A stretch of DNA of 64,000 nucleotides from Candidatus Homeothermus arabinoxylanisolvens (GTDB taxonomy: Bacteria > Bacteroidota > Bacteroidia > Bacteroidales > Muribaculaceae). The DNA lies in NCBI GenBank assembly GCA_001689405.1, contig LUJO01000052.1:62001-126000 (forward strand), read 5' to 3'. The notes below the pieces were generated by a model, which worked only from the letters and a program-made list of their open reading frames with translations, was not told the origin of the DNA and searched no databases. This document shows positions 54,331-63,754 of the stretch, piece by piece; the first letter of the stretch is position 1; every line of letters starts with the position of its first letter. The position numbers and the translations under genes are program-made.

Positions 54331-55209
54331 ATGAAAGCATTTGTATTCCCCGGACAAGGGGCACAATTCGTAGGCATGGGCAAGGACCTGTACGACAACA
54401 ACCCCGTAGCCCGCGAAATGTTTGAGAAGGCCAACGACATCCTCGGCTTCCGCATCACCGACCTTATGTTCAACGGTACCGATGAGGATCTTCGCCAGAC
54501 AAGAGTAACCCAGCCAGCCATATTTCTCCACTCGGTGATACTTGCCAAGACTCTTGAAAACGAGATCAAGCCCGACATGACCGCCGGCCACTCGCTCGGC
54601 GAGTTTTCGGCTCTTGTAGCAGCAGGCGCCCTTAGCTTCGAGGACGGACTTCGCCTCGTAAGCGCACGTGCGCAGGCCATGCAGAAAGCATGTGAGCTCA
54701 AACCCTCGACAATGGCCGCAGTGCTCGCACTCTCCGACGAGACCGTGGAGGAGATATGCGCCTCTGTTGACGGAGTGGTAGTATGTGCCAACTACAACTG
54801 CCCGGGACAGATTGTAATATCGGGCGAGGAAGCCGCCATCGACGCCGCATGCGAAAAAGCTCTCGCAGCAGGTGCCAAGCGCGCTCTCAAACTGAAGGTA
54901 GGCGGTGCGTTCCACAGCCCCTGCATGGAGCCCGCCCGTGCCGAACTCGCCGAAGCCATCGAAAAGACTCCCGTACACACTCCCGTATGCCCCGTATATC
55001 AGAACGTGGATGCAAAGCCCCACACCGATCCGGCCGAAATCAAGGCCAACCTCGTGGCACAGCTTACCGCTCCCGTGCGCTGGACACAGACAGTACAGAA
55101 CATGGTTGCCGACGGTGCCACCGAGTTTATCGAAATCGGCCCGGGCAAAGTGCTTCAAGGACTTATCGGCAAGATAGCCCGCGGCATGGAAGTGTCAGGC
55201 CGTCAGTGA
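54331..55209 (+). CDS. fabD: Malonyl-CoA:ACP transacylase
   Basis: 292-residue acyltransferase that loads malonyl groups on acyl-carrier protein for fatty-acid synthesis. N-terminal FPGQGAQFVGMG, catalytic Ser88 in GHSLGEFSALVAAG, active-site Arg in the SARAQAMQ segment, and catalytic His in GGAFHSPCM. Standard length. A -7 box TAATTTTG lies at 54285-54292, and a strong terminator follows. No other fab gene is adjacent. Confidence 0.97.
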   Translation: MKAFVFPGQGAQFVGMGKDLYDNNPVAREMFEKANDILGFRITDLMFNGTDEDLRQTRVTQPAIFLHSVILAKTLENEIKPDMTAGHSLGEFSALVAAGALSFEDGLRLVSARAQAMQKACELKPSTMAAVLALSDETVEEICASVDGVVVCANYNCPGQIVISGEEAAIDAACEKALAAGAKRALKLKVGGAFHSPCMEPARAELAEAIEKTPVHTPVCPVYQNVDAKPHTDPAEIKANLVAQLTAPVRWTQTVQNMVADGATEFIEIGPGKVLQGLIGKIARGMEVSGRQ

Positions 55210-55234
55210 TAACATCAGTACAGATACGCATATA

Positions 55235-55270
55235 CAAAAAAAGGAGCACAAGTCTGTGCTCCTTTTTTTT
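55235..55270 (+). terminator. fabD terminator
   Basis: AAGGAGCACA / TGTGCTCCTT stem flanked by A- and T-tracts (eight T residues). The next ~210 bases to 55481 contain no gene or structure I can support. Confidence 0.95.
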
Positions 55271-55481
55271 GCCCTCTGCCCGTCCCTCACACAGGTCCGT
55301 GGCCGACACGCGGTAGTGCTTGATGAATATCCGCGGCTATGCGGAATGTGCATGATGCGCCTGTACGCCATACGGGACTTTACACTGTAAAATCATGCTT
55401 CCGTCCCGAGAAGCTGCACCAATGCCGGCAACCCCGGCGGGTTTGTGTCCCAACCCCGGCCCTGTATTACTCCTTACTATA

Positions 55482-55940
55482 TTATTCCTTCAGATCCACG
55501 GTCCAGTTGATGCTCTGGATCTTCATGTCGAGCTCGCGAAGACTGCGCGAGCGCTCGTCAAGCTTACGGCGGGCCTCGGCCACATCGATAAGCCTTACGG
55601 TCTTTATCTCGTTGCGCCCATAACGGTTGTCAGGCTCCGACACAAAATCGAGCACTTCCCGCATCGACGAGACCCTCAGCGTGAGCACATCGCGGCGTGC
55701 TATCAGTGCCGTAAGAGTAGTGCCTTCGTCATCTACAGTAGCGAGGTTGGTCACATTTATACGGTAAATCAACTTTTCAAGCTGCGCCAACAGCGCGTCA
55801 AACTCCTTCTCGAGAACGGCGATATCCTCGGGAGGCGTATCGCCCTCTTGAACTTTGGCGCTCTCTTTCATGCGCCCTTTCAACTGCGCGAGCCGCTTCT
55901 GCAGGTCGGCACGCAGGCTCAAAGCTTCGGCCAGTTTCAT
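55482..55940 (-). CDS. DIP1984 family protein
   Basis: 152-residue, almost entirely alpha-helical, coiled-coil protein. MKLAEALSLRADLQKRLAQLKGR at the N-terminus, IYRINVTNLAT in the middle and DERSRSLRELDMKIQSINW near the end identify the DIP1984 family, whose function is unknown. No signal or membrane segment. It stands between fabD and GH43 as a single gene. Confidence 0.9.
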   Translation of the reverse strand: MKLAEALSLRADLQKRLAQLKGRMKESAKVQEGDTPPEDIAVLEKEFDALLAQLEKLIYRINVTNLATVDDEGTTLTALIARRDVLTLRVSSMREVLDFVSEPDNRYGRNEIKTVRLIDVAEARRKLDERSRSLRELDMKIQSINWTVDLKE

Positions 55941-56011
55941 ATCTTGTAGTCTTTTGAAGTTTTATCGTCTTAATAACAAAAATACGACGATATTGTTAAC
56001 CGACAATCATC

Positions 56012-57931
56012 TTACCGGGTAGGCACCACAGGCTTTATGGAGCCGTCAGGGTTAAATTCGAGCCTGTCTATGCACACCTGACGGTGTATGCCCGGCTTCT
56101 TGTTCTTGTCGATATAATCGGGATGTATGCGATGATACACTATGCGCCACTCATCGGTACCGGGAATATTGATTACCGAATTGTGAGCCGTGCCGTATAT
56201 CCTCTTTTCCGGATTCTGTACAAGTACATTGCATGGCTCGGCCACCTTGATCTTGCCGAGCGGAGAGTCAGACGTACCGTAAGCCACATGATAATTGGGC
56301 GAACCGGTATCGTCAACCGACCACATGAAGTAGTAGACGCCATTGCGGAAGAACACATACGGAGCCTCGCGGAACGCATAAGTATCAAGAGTACCGCCCT
56401 CAGGAGTCATGACGGTCACTGTCTCCTCCTTTATCGACGTCATGTCATCGTTAAGCTCGGCCCCGGCCATATAGCCGTTGCCCCAATAAAGATAATATTT
56501 ACCCGTGGCCGGGTCCTGAAATACGTCGACATCGATCTGCTGTCCGCCGCCGACAGGTGACTTGTCCACAATAGGCCGGTCAACGGCATAGAACGGACCC
56601 GCCGGGTCATCGGCCACAGCCACGCCTATGGCCTTGCGGTTGTTCAGCGGATTATGTCCGCTGAAGTAAAAATAGTATTTATAGCCGTCGTCCTCCTTGC
56701 GCTCGATGATAGCCGGCGCCCAAGCGTTTCCGACAGCCCACGGCACCTGCGTGCCTTTGACGTCAAGCATGATGCCCTCATCGGTCCAGTCGGCAAGATT
56801 ATGCGACGAGAACACACGGAAGTAATGTCCGCCCCACCCCGGAGTACCGTCAGTGGTCGAATAGATATAGTACTTGCCGGTCTTGTTTGAGTACAAAATC
56901 TCCGGGTCGGCATGAAATCCCGGCAGTATAGGGTTGTGCTTGTTGTCGAGGGCTGAATAAAGAGTGCTTATTCCGGCGGCCGACGCATGAATCGGGCGTA
57001 TGGTGCCGTCATCGTTATATTCCAGCGGTTCGGCAATCACCGAGCGGCTGCCGCTGCCTCCGCCAAGTCCGCCTATGTGTGAGAAGAAATAATTCTTGCC
57101 CTTGAACTCCACTATGGCGGGGTGAGTCGTATTGCTGTTGCCGGCCACTTCCGATATTATGCCCTGATATTCCCACGGGCCGTTGATGTCGTCGCTCATA
57201 GCATAGGCAATCTTCTCGGGCCATTGTGCCGCATAGGTAAGGTAGTATTTGCCGCCGCGTTTATGAATCCACGGCGCTTCGGTAAAATCGGGGACATGCA
57301 CCCGCTTTATCTCGCCGTCAAGTTCAAGCATGTTTTCTTTGAGTTTGGCATAGTAGCATAGCTGGTTGCCCCAGAACAGATAAGCCTGCCCGTCGTCATC
57401 AATGAAAACGGTGGGGTCGATACTCACCCAGCTGTGATTGGCGCCCTCACAATCGGCCATGGTGATAAGAGGCTTGCCTACGGCATCCTTGAACGGGCCT
57501 TGCGGAGTATCGCTGACAGCCACGCCTATGCCGGAGCCGTTGGTGCTGATAAAGTAATAATACCGGCCGTCGCGCTCTATACACTGGGCCGCATATGAAG
57601 CGTGTGAGCTGTCCCACTTGAAATCCTTTACGGCAAGCGGCATCGGATACTCGGTCCAGTGCTGCATGTCGGTCGTGGAGAACACGCACCAGTTGGGCAT
57701 ATGATAGCCCGGTTTGTTGCCCGGTTCGTCGGTGCCCGTATAAAGCCAGAGCGTGTCGCCGATGACCAAAGTGGCAGGGTCGGCCGTGTGCTTATGTTTT
57801 ATAAGCGGGTTACCGGTGTTGACGAAATGATACAGTGTGGTATCGCCTCCGGCAGCGGTGTCAGGTGCCGCGACCGCCTGAACCGCAGGTACGGCGCACA
57901 TCAGTGCGAGTAAAAGAGTATGATACTTCAT
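56012..57931 (-). CDS. Tandem-module GH43 glycoside hydrolase
   Basis: 639 residues from ATG 57931 with a signal peptide (MKYHTLLLALMCAVPAVQAVA). Two five-bladed GH43 propellers lie in tandem: module 1 ~45-335 with the base Asp51 in HTADPATLV and DFTEAPWIHKRGGKYYL (acid Glu); module 2 ~335-639 with Asp342 in FHADPEILY and FREAPYVFFRNGVYYF (acid Glu). Both keep the GH43 Asp/Glu pattern, so both may be active. Likely substrates are arabinose- or xylose-containing plant glycans; the subfamily is not assigned. No SusC/D neighbour. The upstream region contains promoter-repeat array B pointing the other way. Confidence 0.9.
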   Translation of the reverse strand: MKYHTLLLALMCAVPAVQAVAAPDTAAGGDTTLYHFVNTGNPLIKHKHTADPATLVIGDTLWLYTGTDEPGNKPGYHMPNWCVFSTTDMQHWTEYPMPLAVKDFKWDSSHASYAAQCIERDGRYYYFISTNGSGIGVAVSDTPQGPFKDAVGKPLITMADCEGANHSWVSIDPTVFIDDDGQAYLFWGNQLCYYAKLKENMLELDGEIKRVHVPDFTEAPWIHKRGGKYYLTYAAQWPEKIAYAMSDDINGPWEYQGIISEVAGNSNTTHPAIVEFKGKNYFFSHIGGLGGGSGSRSVIAEPLEYNDDGTIRPIHASAAGISTLYSALDNKHNPILPGFHADPEILYSNKTGKYYIYSTTDGTPGWGGHYFRVFSSHNLADWTDEGIMLDVKGTQVPWAVGNAWAPAIIERKEDDGYKYYFYFSGHNPLNNRKAIGVAVADDPAGPFYAVDRPIVDKSPVGGGQQIDVDVFQDPATGKYYLYWGNGYMAGAELNDDMTSIKEETVTVMTPEGGTLDTYAFREAPYVFFRNGVYYFMWSVDDTGSPNYHVAYGTSDSPLGKIKVAEPCNVLVQNPEKRIYGTAHNSVINIPGTDEWRIVYHRIHPDYIDKNKKPGIHRQVCIDRLEFNPDGSIKPVVPTR

Positions 57932-58017
57932 GCTGTTTATTTTATAATGAGATGAATGAATTGTCGGCTTACATAAGGCACCACGCCCTACTATCTGCAA
58001 ATATAACAAGATACTTT

Positions 58018-58221
58018 TGTCTTGCAAAATCAAATTTTATTTGCATTTGCACTCGGCTTATTCGTATCTTTGACTACGTCTTAGATACTTCCGCTCGGCA
58101 AATTGCAAATTTATTTGCTTTTGCACTCGACTTATTCGTATCTTTGACATCCGTCTTAGATACTTCCGCTCGGCAAAATCAAATTTTATTTGCTTTTGCG
58201 CTCGACTTATTCGTATCTTTG
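58018..58221 (+). repeat. Tandem 74-bp promoter-bearing repeat, array B (2.7 copies)
   Basis: A partial unit (58018-58072), then 58073-58146 (74 bases) and 58147-58221 (75 bases), each ending TTCGTATCTTTG. The three -7 boxes TATCTTTG end at 58072, 58146 and 58221, the last 28 bases before the guaA ATG. Each has TTTG 21 bases upstream. Same unit as array A at 35647-35830 but in opposite orientation. Bases 57932-58017 between GH43 and the array show no other feature. Confidence 0.9.
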
Positions 58222-58248
58222 TAAAAAATACAATAATTCTCACATTCT

Positions 58249-59772
58249 ATGCAAGAGAAAATCATTATTCTTGACTTTGGATCGCAAACCACACAGCTTA
58301 TCGGACGTCGCGTACGCGAGCTGAATACCTACTGCGAGATATTGCCTTACAATAAGTTTCCTCACGACGATCCGTCGGTGATAGGTGTTATCCTTTCAGG
58401 CAGCCCCTTCTCGGTCTATGATGAGAAAGCGTTTAAAATCGACTTGAGCCGTATAAGAGGCAAGTATCCGGTGCTCGGCATATGCTACGGCGCCCAGTTC
58501 ATGGCCTACAGCAACGGCGGCACCGTCGAGCCGGCCGGTTCGCGCGAATACGGCAGGGCCCATCTCGAGAAGTTTGACCACAGCAACCCTCTGCTCAAAG
58601 GGCTGCCCGAGCACTCACAGGTGTGGATGAGCCACGGCGACACCATCACATCAATTCCCGACAACTTCAAGATCATAGCCTCAACCGACAAAGTGGCCAT
58701 AGCCGCCTATCAGATTGAGGGCGAGAAGTCATGGGGCGTGCAGTTTCACCCCGAGGTATATCATTCGACTGACGGCACTCAGCTTCTGAAAAATTTTGTA
58801 GTCGACATATGCGGCAGCCGTCAGGACTGGAGCGCGGCATCGTTTATAGAAAGTACCGTGGCACAGCTTAAAGAGCAACTCGGCGACGACAAGGTGGTGC
58901 TCGGACTAAGCGGCGGCGTGGACTCTTCGGTTGCGGCAGTGCTTCTCAACAAGGCCATAGGCAAAAACCTCACCTGTATATTTGTCGATCACGGCATGCT
59001 GCGCAAAAACGAGTTCAAAAATGTGCTCCATGACTACGAGTGCCTCGGACTTAATGTGATAGGCGTCGATGCTTCGGCTAAGTTCTTTGGCGAACTTGCC
59101 GGCGTGACCGACCCCGAGCGCAAGCGCAAGATAATCGGCAAGGGCTTCATCGATGTCTTTGATGAAGAGGCCCACAAGATAAAAGATGTGAAATGGCTCG
59201 CGCAAGGCACCATATACCCCGACTGCATAGAATCGCTGTCTATAACCGGCACCACCATCAAGAGCCACCACAACGTGGGAGGTCTGCCCGAGAAGATGAA
59301 CCTCAAACTGTGTGAACCGCTCCGACTTCTGTTCAAGGACGAAGTACGTGCAGTAGGTCGCGAACTCGGCATGCCGGAGCACCTCATCAAGCGTCATCCG
59401 TTCCCGGGCCCGGGACTGGCAGTGCGCATACTCGGCGACATAACACCCGAAAAAGTGCGTATACTTCAGGATGCCGACGACATTTTCATTCAGGGACTCC
59501 GCGACCGGGGCCTCTACGATCAGGTTTGGCAGGCGGGAGTCATACTGCTTCCCGTACAGAGTGTGGGTGTCATGGGCGACGAGCGCACCTACGAGCGCGC
59601 CGTAGCACTGAGAGCGGTGACCTCAACCGATGCCATGACAGCCGACTGGGCTCACCTGCCCTACGACTTCCTTGCCAAGGTCAGCAATGACATAATCAAC
59701 AAAGTCAAGGGCGTCAACCGCGTATGCTACGACATCTCCTCCAAGCCACCGGCAACAATCGAGTGGGAATAA
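58249..59772 (+). CDS. guaA: GMP synthase (glutamine-hydrolysing)
   Basis: 507-residue enzyme converting XMP to GMP. N-terminal class I glutamine amidotransferase with the nucleophile Cys79 in GICYGAQF and the His-x-Glu pair in VQFHPEV. The ATP-pyrophosphatase domain has the P-loop [14 protein letters not shown], and the C-terminal dimerisation domain ends KPPATIEWE. Unusually for the family, it is preceded by three tandem promoter repeats, implying strong or multiply initiated transcription. Confidence 0.97.
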   Translation: MQEKIIILDFGSQTTQLIGRRVRELNTYCEILPYNKFPHDDPSVIGVILSGSPFSVYDEKAFKIDLSRIRGKYPVLGICYGAQFMAYSNGGTVEPAGSREYGRAHLEKFDHSNPLLKGLPEHSQVWMSHGDTITSIPDNFKIIASTDKVAIAAYQIEGEKSWGVQFHPEVYHSTDGTQLLKNFVVDICGSRQDWSAASFIESTVAQLKEQLGDDKVVLGLSGGVDSSVAAVLLNKAIGKNLTCIFVDHGMLRKNEFKNVLHDYECLGLNVIGVDASAKFFGELAGVTDPERKRKIIGKGFIDVFDEEAHKIKDVKWLAQGTIYPDCIESLSITGTTIKSHHNVGGLPEKMNLKLCEPLRLLFKDEVRAVGRELGMPEHLIKRHPFPGPGLAVRILGDITPEKVRILQDADDIFIQGLRDRGLYDQVWQAGVILLPVQSVGVMGDERTYERAVALRAVTSTDAMTADWAHLPYDFLAKVSNDIINKVKGVNRVCYDISSKPPATIEWE

Positions 59773-59785
59773 AATACAGCAATAT

Positions 59786-59820
59786 CAAGGGGGCTGAACC
59801 ATACGGTTTCAGCCCCCTTG
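59786..59820 (+). terminator. guaA terminator hairpin
   Basis: Long stem (CAAGGGGGCTGA / TCAGCCCCCTTG, extended by ACC/GGT across one bulge). There is no good T-tract, so efficiency is uncertain. Confidence 0.7.
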
Positions 59821-59850
59821 TCATAAGACTCATGCCGACAGCAACAAGCA

Positions 59851-59943
59851 CGAGTCTTTACAGACTCGGACATGTTTGAGACAATTTCCCCCTCCGGACA
59901 CTTCGTGCCCGGCTTACAAATGGCACGAGCCTTTACAGGCTCG
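59851..59943. repeat. Pair of covarying 18-base palindromes
   Basis: CGAGTCTTTACAGACTCG (59851-59868) and CGAGCCTTTACAGGCTCG (59926-59943) differ at two positions, one in each arm, so that a T-A pair becomes C-G and the 7-bp stem with loop TTAC is kept. Both are preceded by CA and set 75 bases apart. The second is followed directly by CGGTTGGCAGGAGCGCCGGC, related to the dispersed repeat at 33 kb. REP-like element. Confidence 0.7.
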
Positions 59944-59986
59944 CACGGTTGGCAGGAGCGCCGGCACCACGGCGGCCGCATGCCTT

Positions 59987-60475
59987 ATGCTGTGGTCATG
60001 CTCATCAGAGTCTCAAAAGTCCTACAAGACCTTCAGCGATGTGGAAGAGGAATTTGCCGCCACACTGTCGGCCAACGACACAACCGAAGTGCTCACGGCA
60101 GGCACGGCACTGCTCGACAGCCTTAAAGCCGGCAAAATCGACGTGGCTGTCAACATGCTCAATACTACCGACGCAGAGGGCAACATAGTTCCGTTATCGG
60201 ATGAAAAGCGCGCTCAGCTTGTCACACGCTTTGAACGCTTTCCCATGGTGGACTACGAGCTCGAATACTACAACTTCTCGCTTCCGGCGCTTAATGACCT
60301 GAAGTACCGCACGTTTTTCAGCGAAAAGGATGCGTCAGGCAACGCTCCCGCGCTGTCGCTGATGCTTAATCCGGTTAAGAAAGACGGCAAGTGGTATCTG
60401 TACCTCAAAGAGGCCGGCCAGCCCGCCAAAGACGCAACCAACGCAGTCAACCCCGACCTCATCATAGCACAATAA
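59987..60475 (+). CDS. Lipoprotein-like hypothetical protein with an abnormal start
   Basis: The frame is open from a TTG at 59876, but the first in-frame ATG is 59987 (MLWSCSSESQKSY), which leaves only four residues before a lipobox-like LWSC. A plausible lipoprotein signal (SAGTTAAACLMLWSC) would need sequence encoded by the GC-rich repeat at 59946-59980. The body (~40-160 of the long form) is soluble: FSDVEEEFAATLSANDTTEV, then MLNPVKKDGKWYLYLKEAG. No family recognised. Either translation begins at a non-ATG codon upstream or a repeat insertion has replaced the original start and the gene is decaying. Confidence 0.5.
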   Translation: MLWSCSSESQKSYKTFSDVEEEFAATLSANDTTEVLTAGTALLDSLKAGKIDVAVNMLNTTDAEGNIVPLSDEKRAQLVTRFERFPMVDYELEYYNFSLPALNDLKYRTFFSEKDASGNAPALSLMLNPVKKDGKWYLYLKEAGQPAKDATNAVNPDLIIAQ

Positions 60476-60500
60476 CGGCCACTGTGAGCCGGGCTCCGGA

Positions 60501-61346
60501 TTATACGTAGATCATTTTACGGGTCATGCCCCCGTCGATGACGATATTCTCGCCGTTTATGAAGTCATTGTCGGGCAATGACAGGAAGAGACACATGCGG
60601 GCTATGTCCTCCGGACACCCTACACGGCCTGACGGATGCTGATTATGATTGGCATCTGTCAGGCCGTCATAATTCTCACAGCATATCCACCCCGGAGATA
60701 TGGAATTGACCGTAACGCCGTAAGGAGCCATGGACATCATGAGCGCATGGGTCAGCGACGACACGGCTCCTTTTGACGCGGTATAAGCCTCCGTACCCCT
60801 CTCGCTCATCATGTAGCGTGTGGAACTGATATTGATTATGCGTCCGTAATGCGGCTCCCCCGACATGCGCCGGTGCACGGCAAGCAACCGCGACGTCACA
60901 AACACGGGCCTTACATTGATATGCTGCACGCGGTCAAACTCCTCGACCGTCATCTCCTCAAGAGGCCTGAATACCGATACACCTACATTATTGACAAGCA
61001 CGTCGATGTCGCCCCACGCCTCTATCACGCGGTTTACACACGCTTCAAGCGCCGCCACATCGGCCACATCCACAGGATGAAACTGCGCTCCCGAAGTCTG
61101 TGCGGTGGCTGCACCCGACTTGGCGTCAATATCACAGAAAGCCACCCGGCACCCGGCGTTGCAGAAAGCTTTCACTATAGCCTTGCCGATACCCGAAGCA
61201 CCACCGGTGACAAACACACGTCTCGGCGGAAACTTGACCGACAGCCGTCCCGGCCTGTCGCCCGAGGGAGTAAGCTTGGCGCGGTATCCCGAGGATTTGC
61301 CTGAACGGTACTCCTCCATCTTGCGTTCCAAATAATTATCAGCCAT
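60501..61346 (-). CDS. Short-chain dehydrogenase/reductase
   Basis: 281-residue classical SDR. After a charged N-terminal extension of ~40 residues come the cofactor motif VTGGASGIGKAI, NNVGVSVF (NNAG position), catalytic Ser in ISSTRY, and the YTASK active site Tyr/Lys. CDIDAK after strand 2 suggests NAD(H) preference. The C-terminal NGENIVIDGGMTRKM matches gluconate/glucose dehydrogenase-like SDRs, but the substrate is unknown. Same strand as the ROK kinase upstream but separated by a terminator. Confidence 0.9.
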   Translation of the reverse strand: MADNYLERKMEEYRSGKSSGYRAKLTPSGDRPGRLSVKFPPRRVFVTGGASGIGKAIVKAFCNAGCRVAFCDIDAKSGAATAQTSGAQFHPVDVADVAALEACVNRVIEAWGDIDVLVNNVGVSVFRPLEEMTVEEFDRVQHINVRPVFVTSRLLAVHRRMSGEPHYGRIINISSTRYMMSERGTEAYTASKGAVSSLTHALMMSMAPYGVTVNSISPGWICCENYDGLTDANHNQHPSGRVGCPEDIARMCLFLSLPDNDFINGENIVIDGGMTRKMIYV

Positions 61347-61357
61347 ATTTCATCGAA

Positions 61358-61395
61358 TAAAAAAGCGCGCCGCATTTATAAACATACGACGCGCT
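61358..61395 (-). terminator. Terminator of the ROK kinase gene
   Basis: Stem AGCGCG / CGCGCT with inner CG pairs, followed on the minus strand by six T residues. Confidence 0.85.
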
Positions 61396-61412
61396 ATAAA
61401 TATACTAAATTT

Positions 61413-62414
61413 TTAAGCCTCCAATACTATAGGCTGACTTGAAGCGGGAGCGGGGGTCTGACGCGCTTCCCAGCCGAGTGCGCTGGCGCCGAGCACGGCG
61501 GCATCGCTCTCCTTGAGTTCGGAAAGAAGCAGTTTTGTCTTGCCCTTGAACACATTGAGCATATTGCGGTCCATCGACTCCTTGATAGGCTTCATGAGCA
61601 GATCGCCTGAACGCGACAATCCGCCGAAGAGTATTATGGCCTCGGGGCTTGAGAATGCCACGAAATTGGCAAACGCACGGCCCATGATCTCGCCTGTATA
61701 CTGGAATATCTCTTTGGCCAGCTTATCGCCGAGCACGGCGGCGTCATACACGTCCTTTGAAGTGATCTCCTCCACGGGAATATCACGTAGCTTGGACGGA
61801 TCGGTGCGTATCTCAAGGAATTCGCGTGCGGTGCGGGCAACACCCGTAGCCGAACAGTAAGCCTCAAGACATCCGCTGCGGCCACAACCGCACATACGTC
61901 CGTTGGAGGGCTTCACGATGACATGTCCGAGCTCGCCGGCAAAACCGTCGTGGCCGTATACAAGCTGTCCGTTGACAACGATGCCGCTACCTACGCCCGT
62001 GCCGAGAGTTATCATTATAAAATCCTTCATACCGCGAGCCACACCATAAGTCATCTCGCCGATAGCTGCGGCGTTGGCGTCGTTGGTAAGTGCTACGGGC
62101 ACACCGAAAGCTTCATGAAGCAGATGGGCGAAAGGTATTTTGCCTTTCCACGGAAGATTCGGCGGATTTTCTATACATCCCGAGAAATAGTTGCCGTTAG
62201 GAGCGCCTACTCCTATACCGGCTATCTTGTCGACAGCGTCGTGAGCCTCAAGCAATGAAGTCAGAGCCGACTTAAGGTCAGCCACATAGTCATTCACATC
62301 GGCAAACTTACCGGTCTTTATGGAACTGCTGGCAATCACGTTGCCGCGTGCATCTACAATTCCGAACACAGTATTGGTACCGCCTATATCGATACCTACT
62401 ACATAAGGTTTCAT
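61413..62414 (-). CDS. ROK family sugar kinase, probable glucokinase
   Basis: 333-residue ROK protein without the N-terminal HTH of repressors, hence a kinase. ATP-binding VGIDIGGTNTVFGIV; sugar-binding ENPPNLPW and TNDANAAAIGE with catalytic Asp; LGTGVGSGIVV; zinc motif HVIVKPSNGRMCGCGRSGCLEAY (CGCGRSGCLE). Would phosphorylate glucose, in keeping with glucose release by the PUL GH3, or another hexose. Own promoter and terminator. Confidence 0.92.
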   Translation of the reverse strand: MKPYVVGIDIGGTNTVFGIVDARGNVIASSSIKTGKFADVNDYVADLKSALTSLLEAHDAVDKIAGIGVGAPNGNYFSGCIENPPNLPWKGKIPFAHLLHEAFGVPVALTNDANAAAIGEMTYGVARGMKDFIMITLGTGVGSGIVVNGQLVYGHDGFAGELGHVIVKPSNGRMCGCGRSGCLEAYCSATGVARTAREFLEIRTDPSKLRDIPVEEITSKDVYDAAVLGDKLAKEIFQYTGEIMGRAFANFVAFSSPEAIILFGGLSRSGDLLMKPIKESMDRNMLNVFKGKTKLLLSELKESDAAVLGASALGWEARQTPAPASSQPIVLEA

Positions 62415-62455
62415 GTTAATTGATATAATTTGGTTAACTTATTATTGGTTTTCCA

Positions 62456-62484
62456 CAAAGTTAAGCAAATAAATCATACTTCAA
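62456..62484 (-). promoter_or_regulatory. Promoter of the ROK kinase gene
   Basis: On the minus strand: TTG (62484-62482), 18-base spacer, TAACTTTG (62463-62456), 42 bases before the ATG. Confidence 0.65.
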
Positions 62485-62505
62485 CCACATTTGACGGTTA
62501 AATTG

Positions 62506-63750
62506 TTAAAAAACGCCGTCGTGGTCCGATATGCGCGCGTTCATCACATTGGCCGGCGCCCGATGGGCCTCAAGCTCGGCTTTCATGAAATCCATGTAGG
62601 GAGCCACATGCTCGAAGAAGCGGTAATAGCCCCGGCACAGATAGTTAAGGCCCGGTTCGCCGTCAGCGGTCATGGCAAACCGGTTTTTCGGACACTCTCC
62701 GTTGCATATGTCAAGGAAGCGGCAGTCCATGCACTGCCGGGGCAGCGATTGACGCTTGGCAAGCCCGAAGTCAGTCTGACGCCGGCTCATGACCATCTCG
62801 ACAAGCGACTGCGACGCAATGTTGCCCAATCTATATTCGGGAAATACGAAATGGTCGCAGGAGTATACATCGCCGTTATATTCAAGTACAAGCGCATGGC
62901 CGCATGTCTTGCCGAGCGAGCAGATGCCGGGTTCCTGCCCCACCCAGTTGGCCAGAGTGGCATCGAAGAGCTGTATGAAGTAGCTGCCCACATCGTGGCG
63001 CACCCACTCGTCAAATATCGCGCACAGGAAGTTGCCCCACTGCTCGGGCGTCACGGAGAAGTCGGCAAGCTGTATGTCGCCCCTGTCGGCCGGCGATGCA
63101 AGATGTCGGCCGTCATCATGAGGCAGAATACGCTCAACTATCGGGGCAAACTGGATATAACGGCACCCTATATCCTTGAAAAAGTGATAGAAGTCAAGCG
63201 GATAGTCAGCGTTGAAATCGTTGACAACGGCCATGGCGTTCCACTCCACTCCGTGGCGGTTGAGCATGTCGATGCCGCGCATGACCTTGTTGAACGTGCG
63301 CGCGCCCTGACGCGTGCGCCTGTACTCGTCGTGGAACTCCTCGGGGCCGTCGACCGATATGCCCACAAGCCAATTATGCTCCTTGAAAAAACGACACCAC
63401 TCATCGGTAAGCAGAGTGCCGTTGGTCTGTATGCAGTTGTCGATGACTCGTCCGCGGGCATACTTGCGCTGAAGCTCCACCACGCGGCGATAAAACGACA
63501 GAGGACGCATGAGCGACTCGCCGCCGTGCCATGTAAACAGCACCTGCGGCATACTTTGTGAATTGATATAGCGCTCGATGAAGAGCTCAAGCATGGAGTC
63601 GTCCATGAGAAAGCGCCTCGCACCGGCGGCATCTTTATATATGTTGGACTTCTCGAGGTAGTAGCAGTATTTGCAATTAAGATTGCACATGCTGCCGGCC
63701 GGTTTTGTCATGACATAAAACGGCTTGGCAAAAGGTGTATATAGTTCCAT
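62506..63750 (-). CDS. Anaerobic sulfatase-maturating enzyme (radical SAM)
   Basis: 414 residues from ATG 63750 (MELYTPFAKPFYVMTKPAGS). Radical-SAM cluster CNLNCKYCYYLEKS, then WHGGE and the conserved ISVDGP. The SPASM region with two further Fe-S clusters carries GICSLGKTCGHALVLEYNGDVYSCDHFVFPEY and CMDCRFLDICNGECPKNRF. It converts an active-site Ser or Cys of sulfatases into formylglycine. No sulfatase is in the window. The preceding gene ends only four bases before this start, so they form an operon. In-frame codons upstream to 63801 are inside that gene. Confidence 0.93.
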   Translation of the reverse strand: MELYTPFAKPFYVMTKPAGSMCNLNCKYCYYLEKSNIYKDAAGARRFLMDDSMLELFIERYINSQSMPQVLFTWHGGESLMRPLSFYRRVVELQRKYARGRVIDNCIQTNGTLLTDEWCRFFKEHNWLVGISVDGPEEFHDEYRRTRQGARTFNKVMRGIDMLNRHGVEWNAMAVVNDFNADYPLDFYHFFKDIGCRYIQFAPIVERILPHDDGRHLASPADRGDIQLADFSVTPEQWGNFLCAIFDEWVRHDVGSYFIQLFDATLANWVGQEPGICSLGKTCGHALVLEYNGDVYSCDHFVFPEYRLGNIASQSLVEMVMSRRQTDFGLAKRQSLPRQCMDCRFLDICNGECPKNRFAMTADGEPGLNYLCRGYYRFFEHVAPYMDFMKAELEAHRAPANVMNARISDHDGVF

Positions 63751-63754
63751 GCCC

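Noticed and set aside
58018..58221. Possible CRISPR array or riboswitch before guaA
   Set aside because: Same contiguous promoter repeat as at 35.6 kb; no aptamer-like structure such as a purine riboswitch fold is visible.
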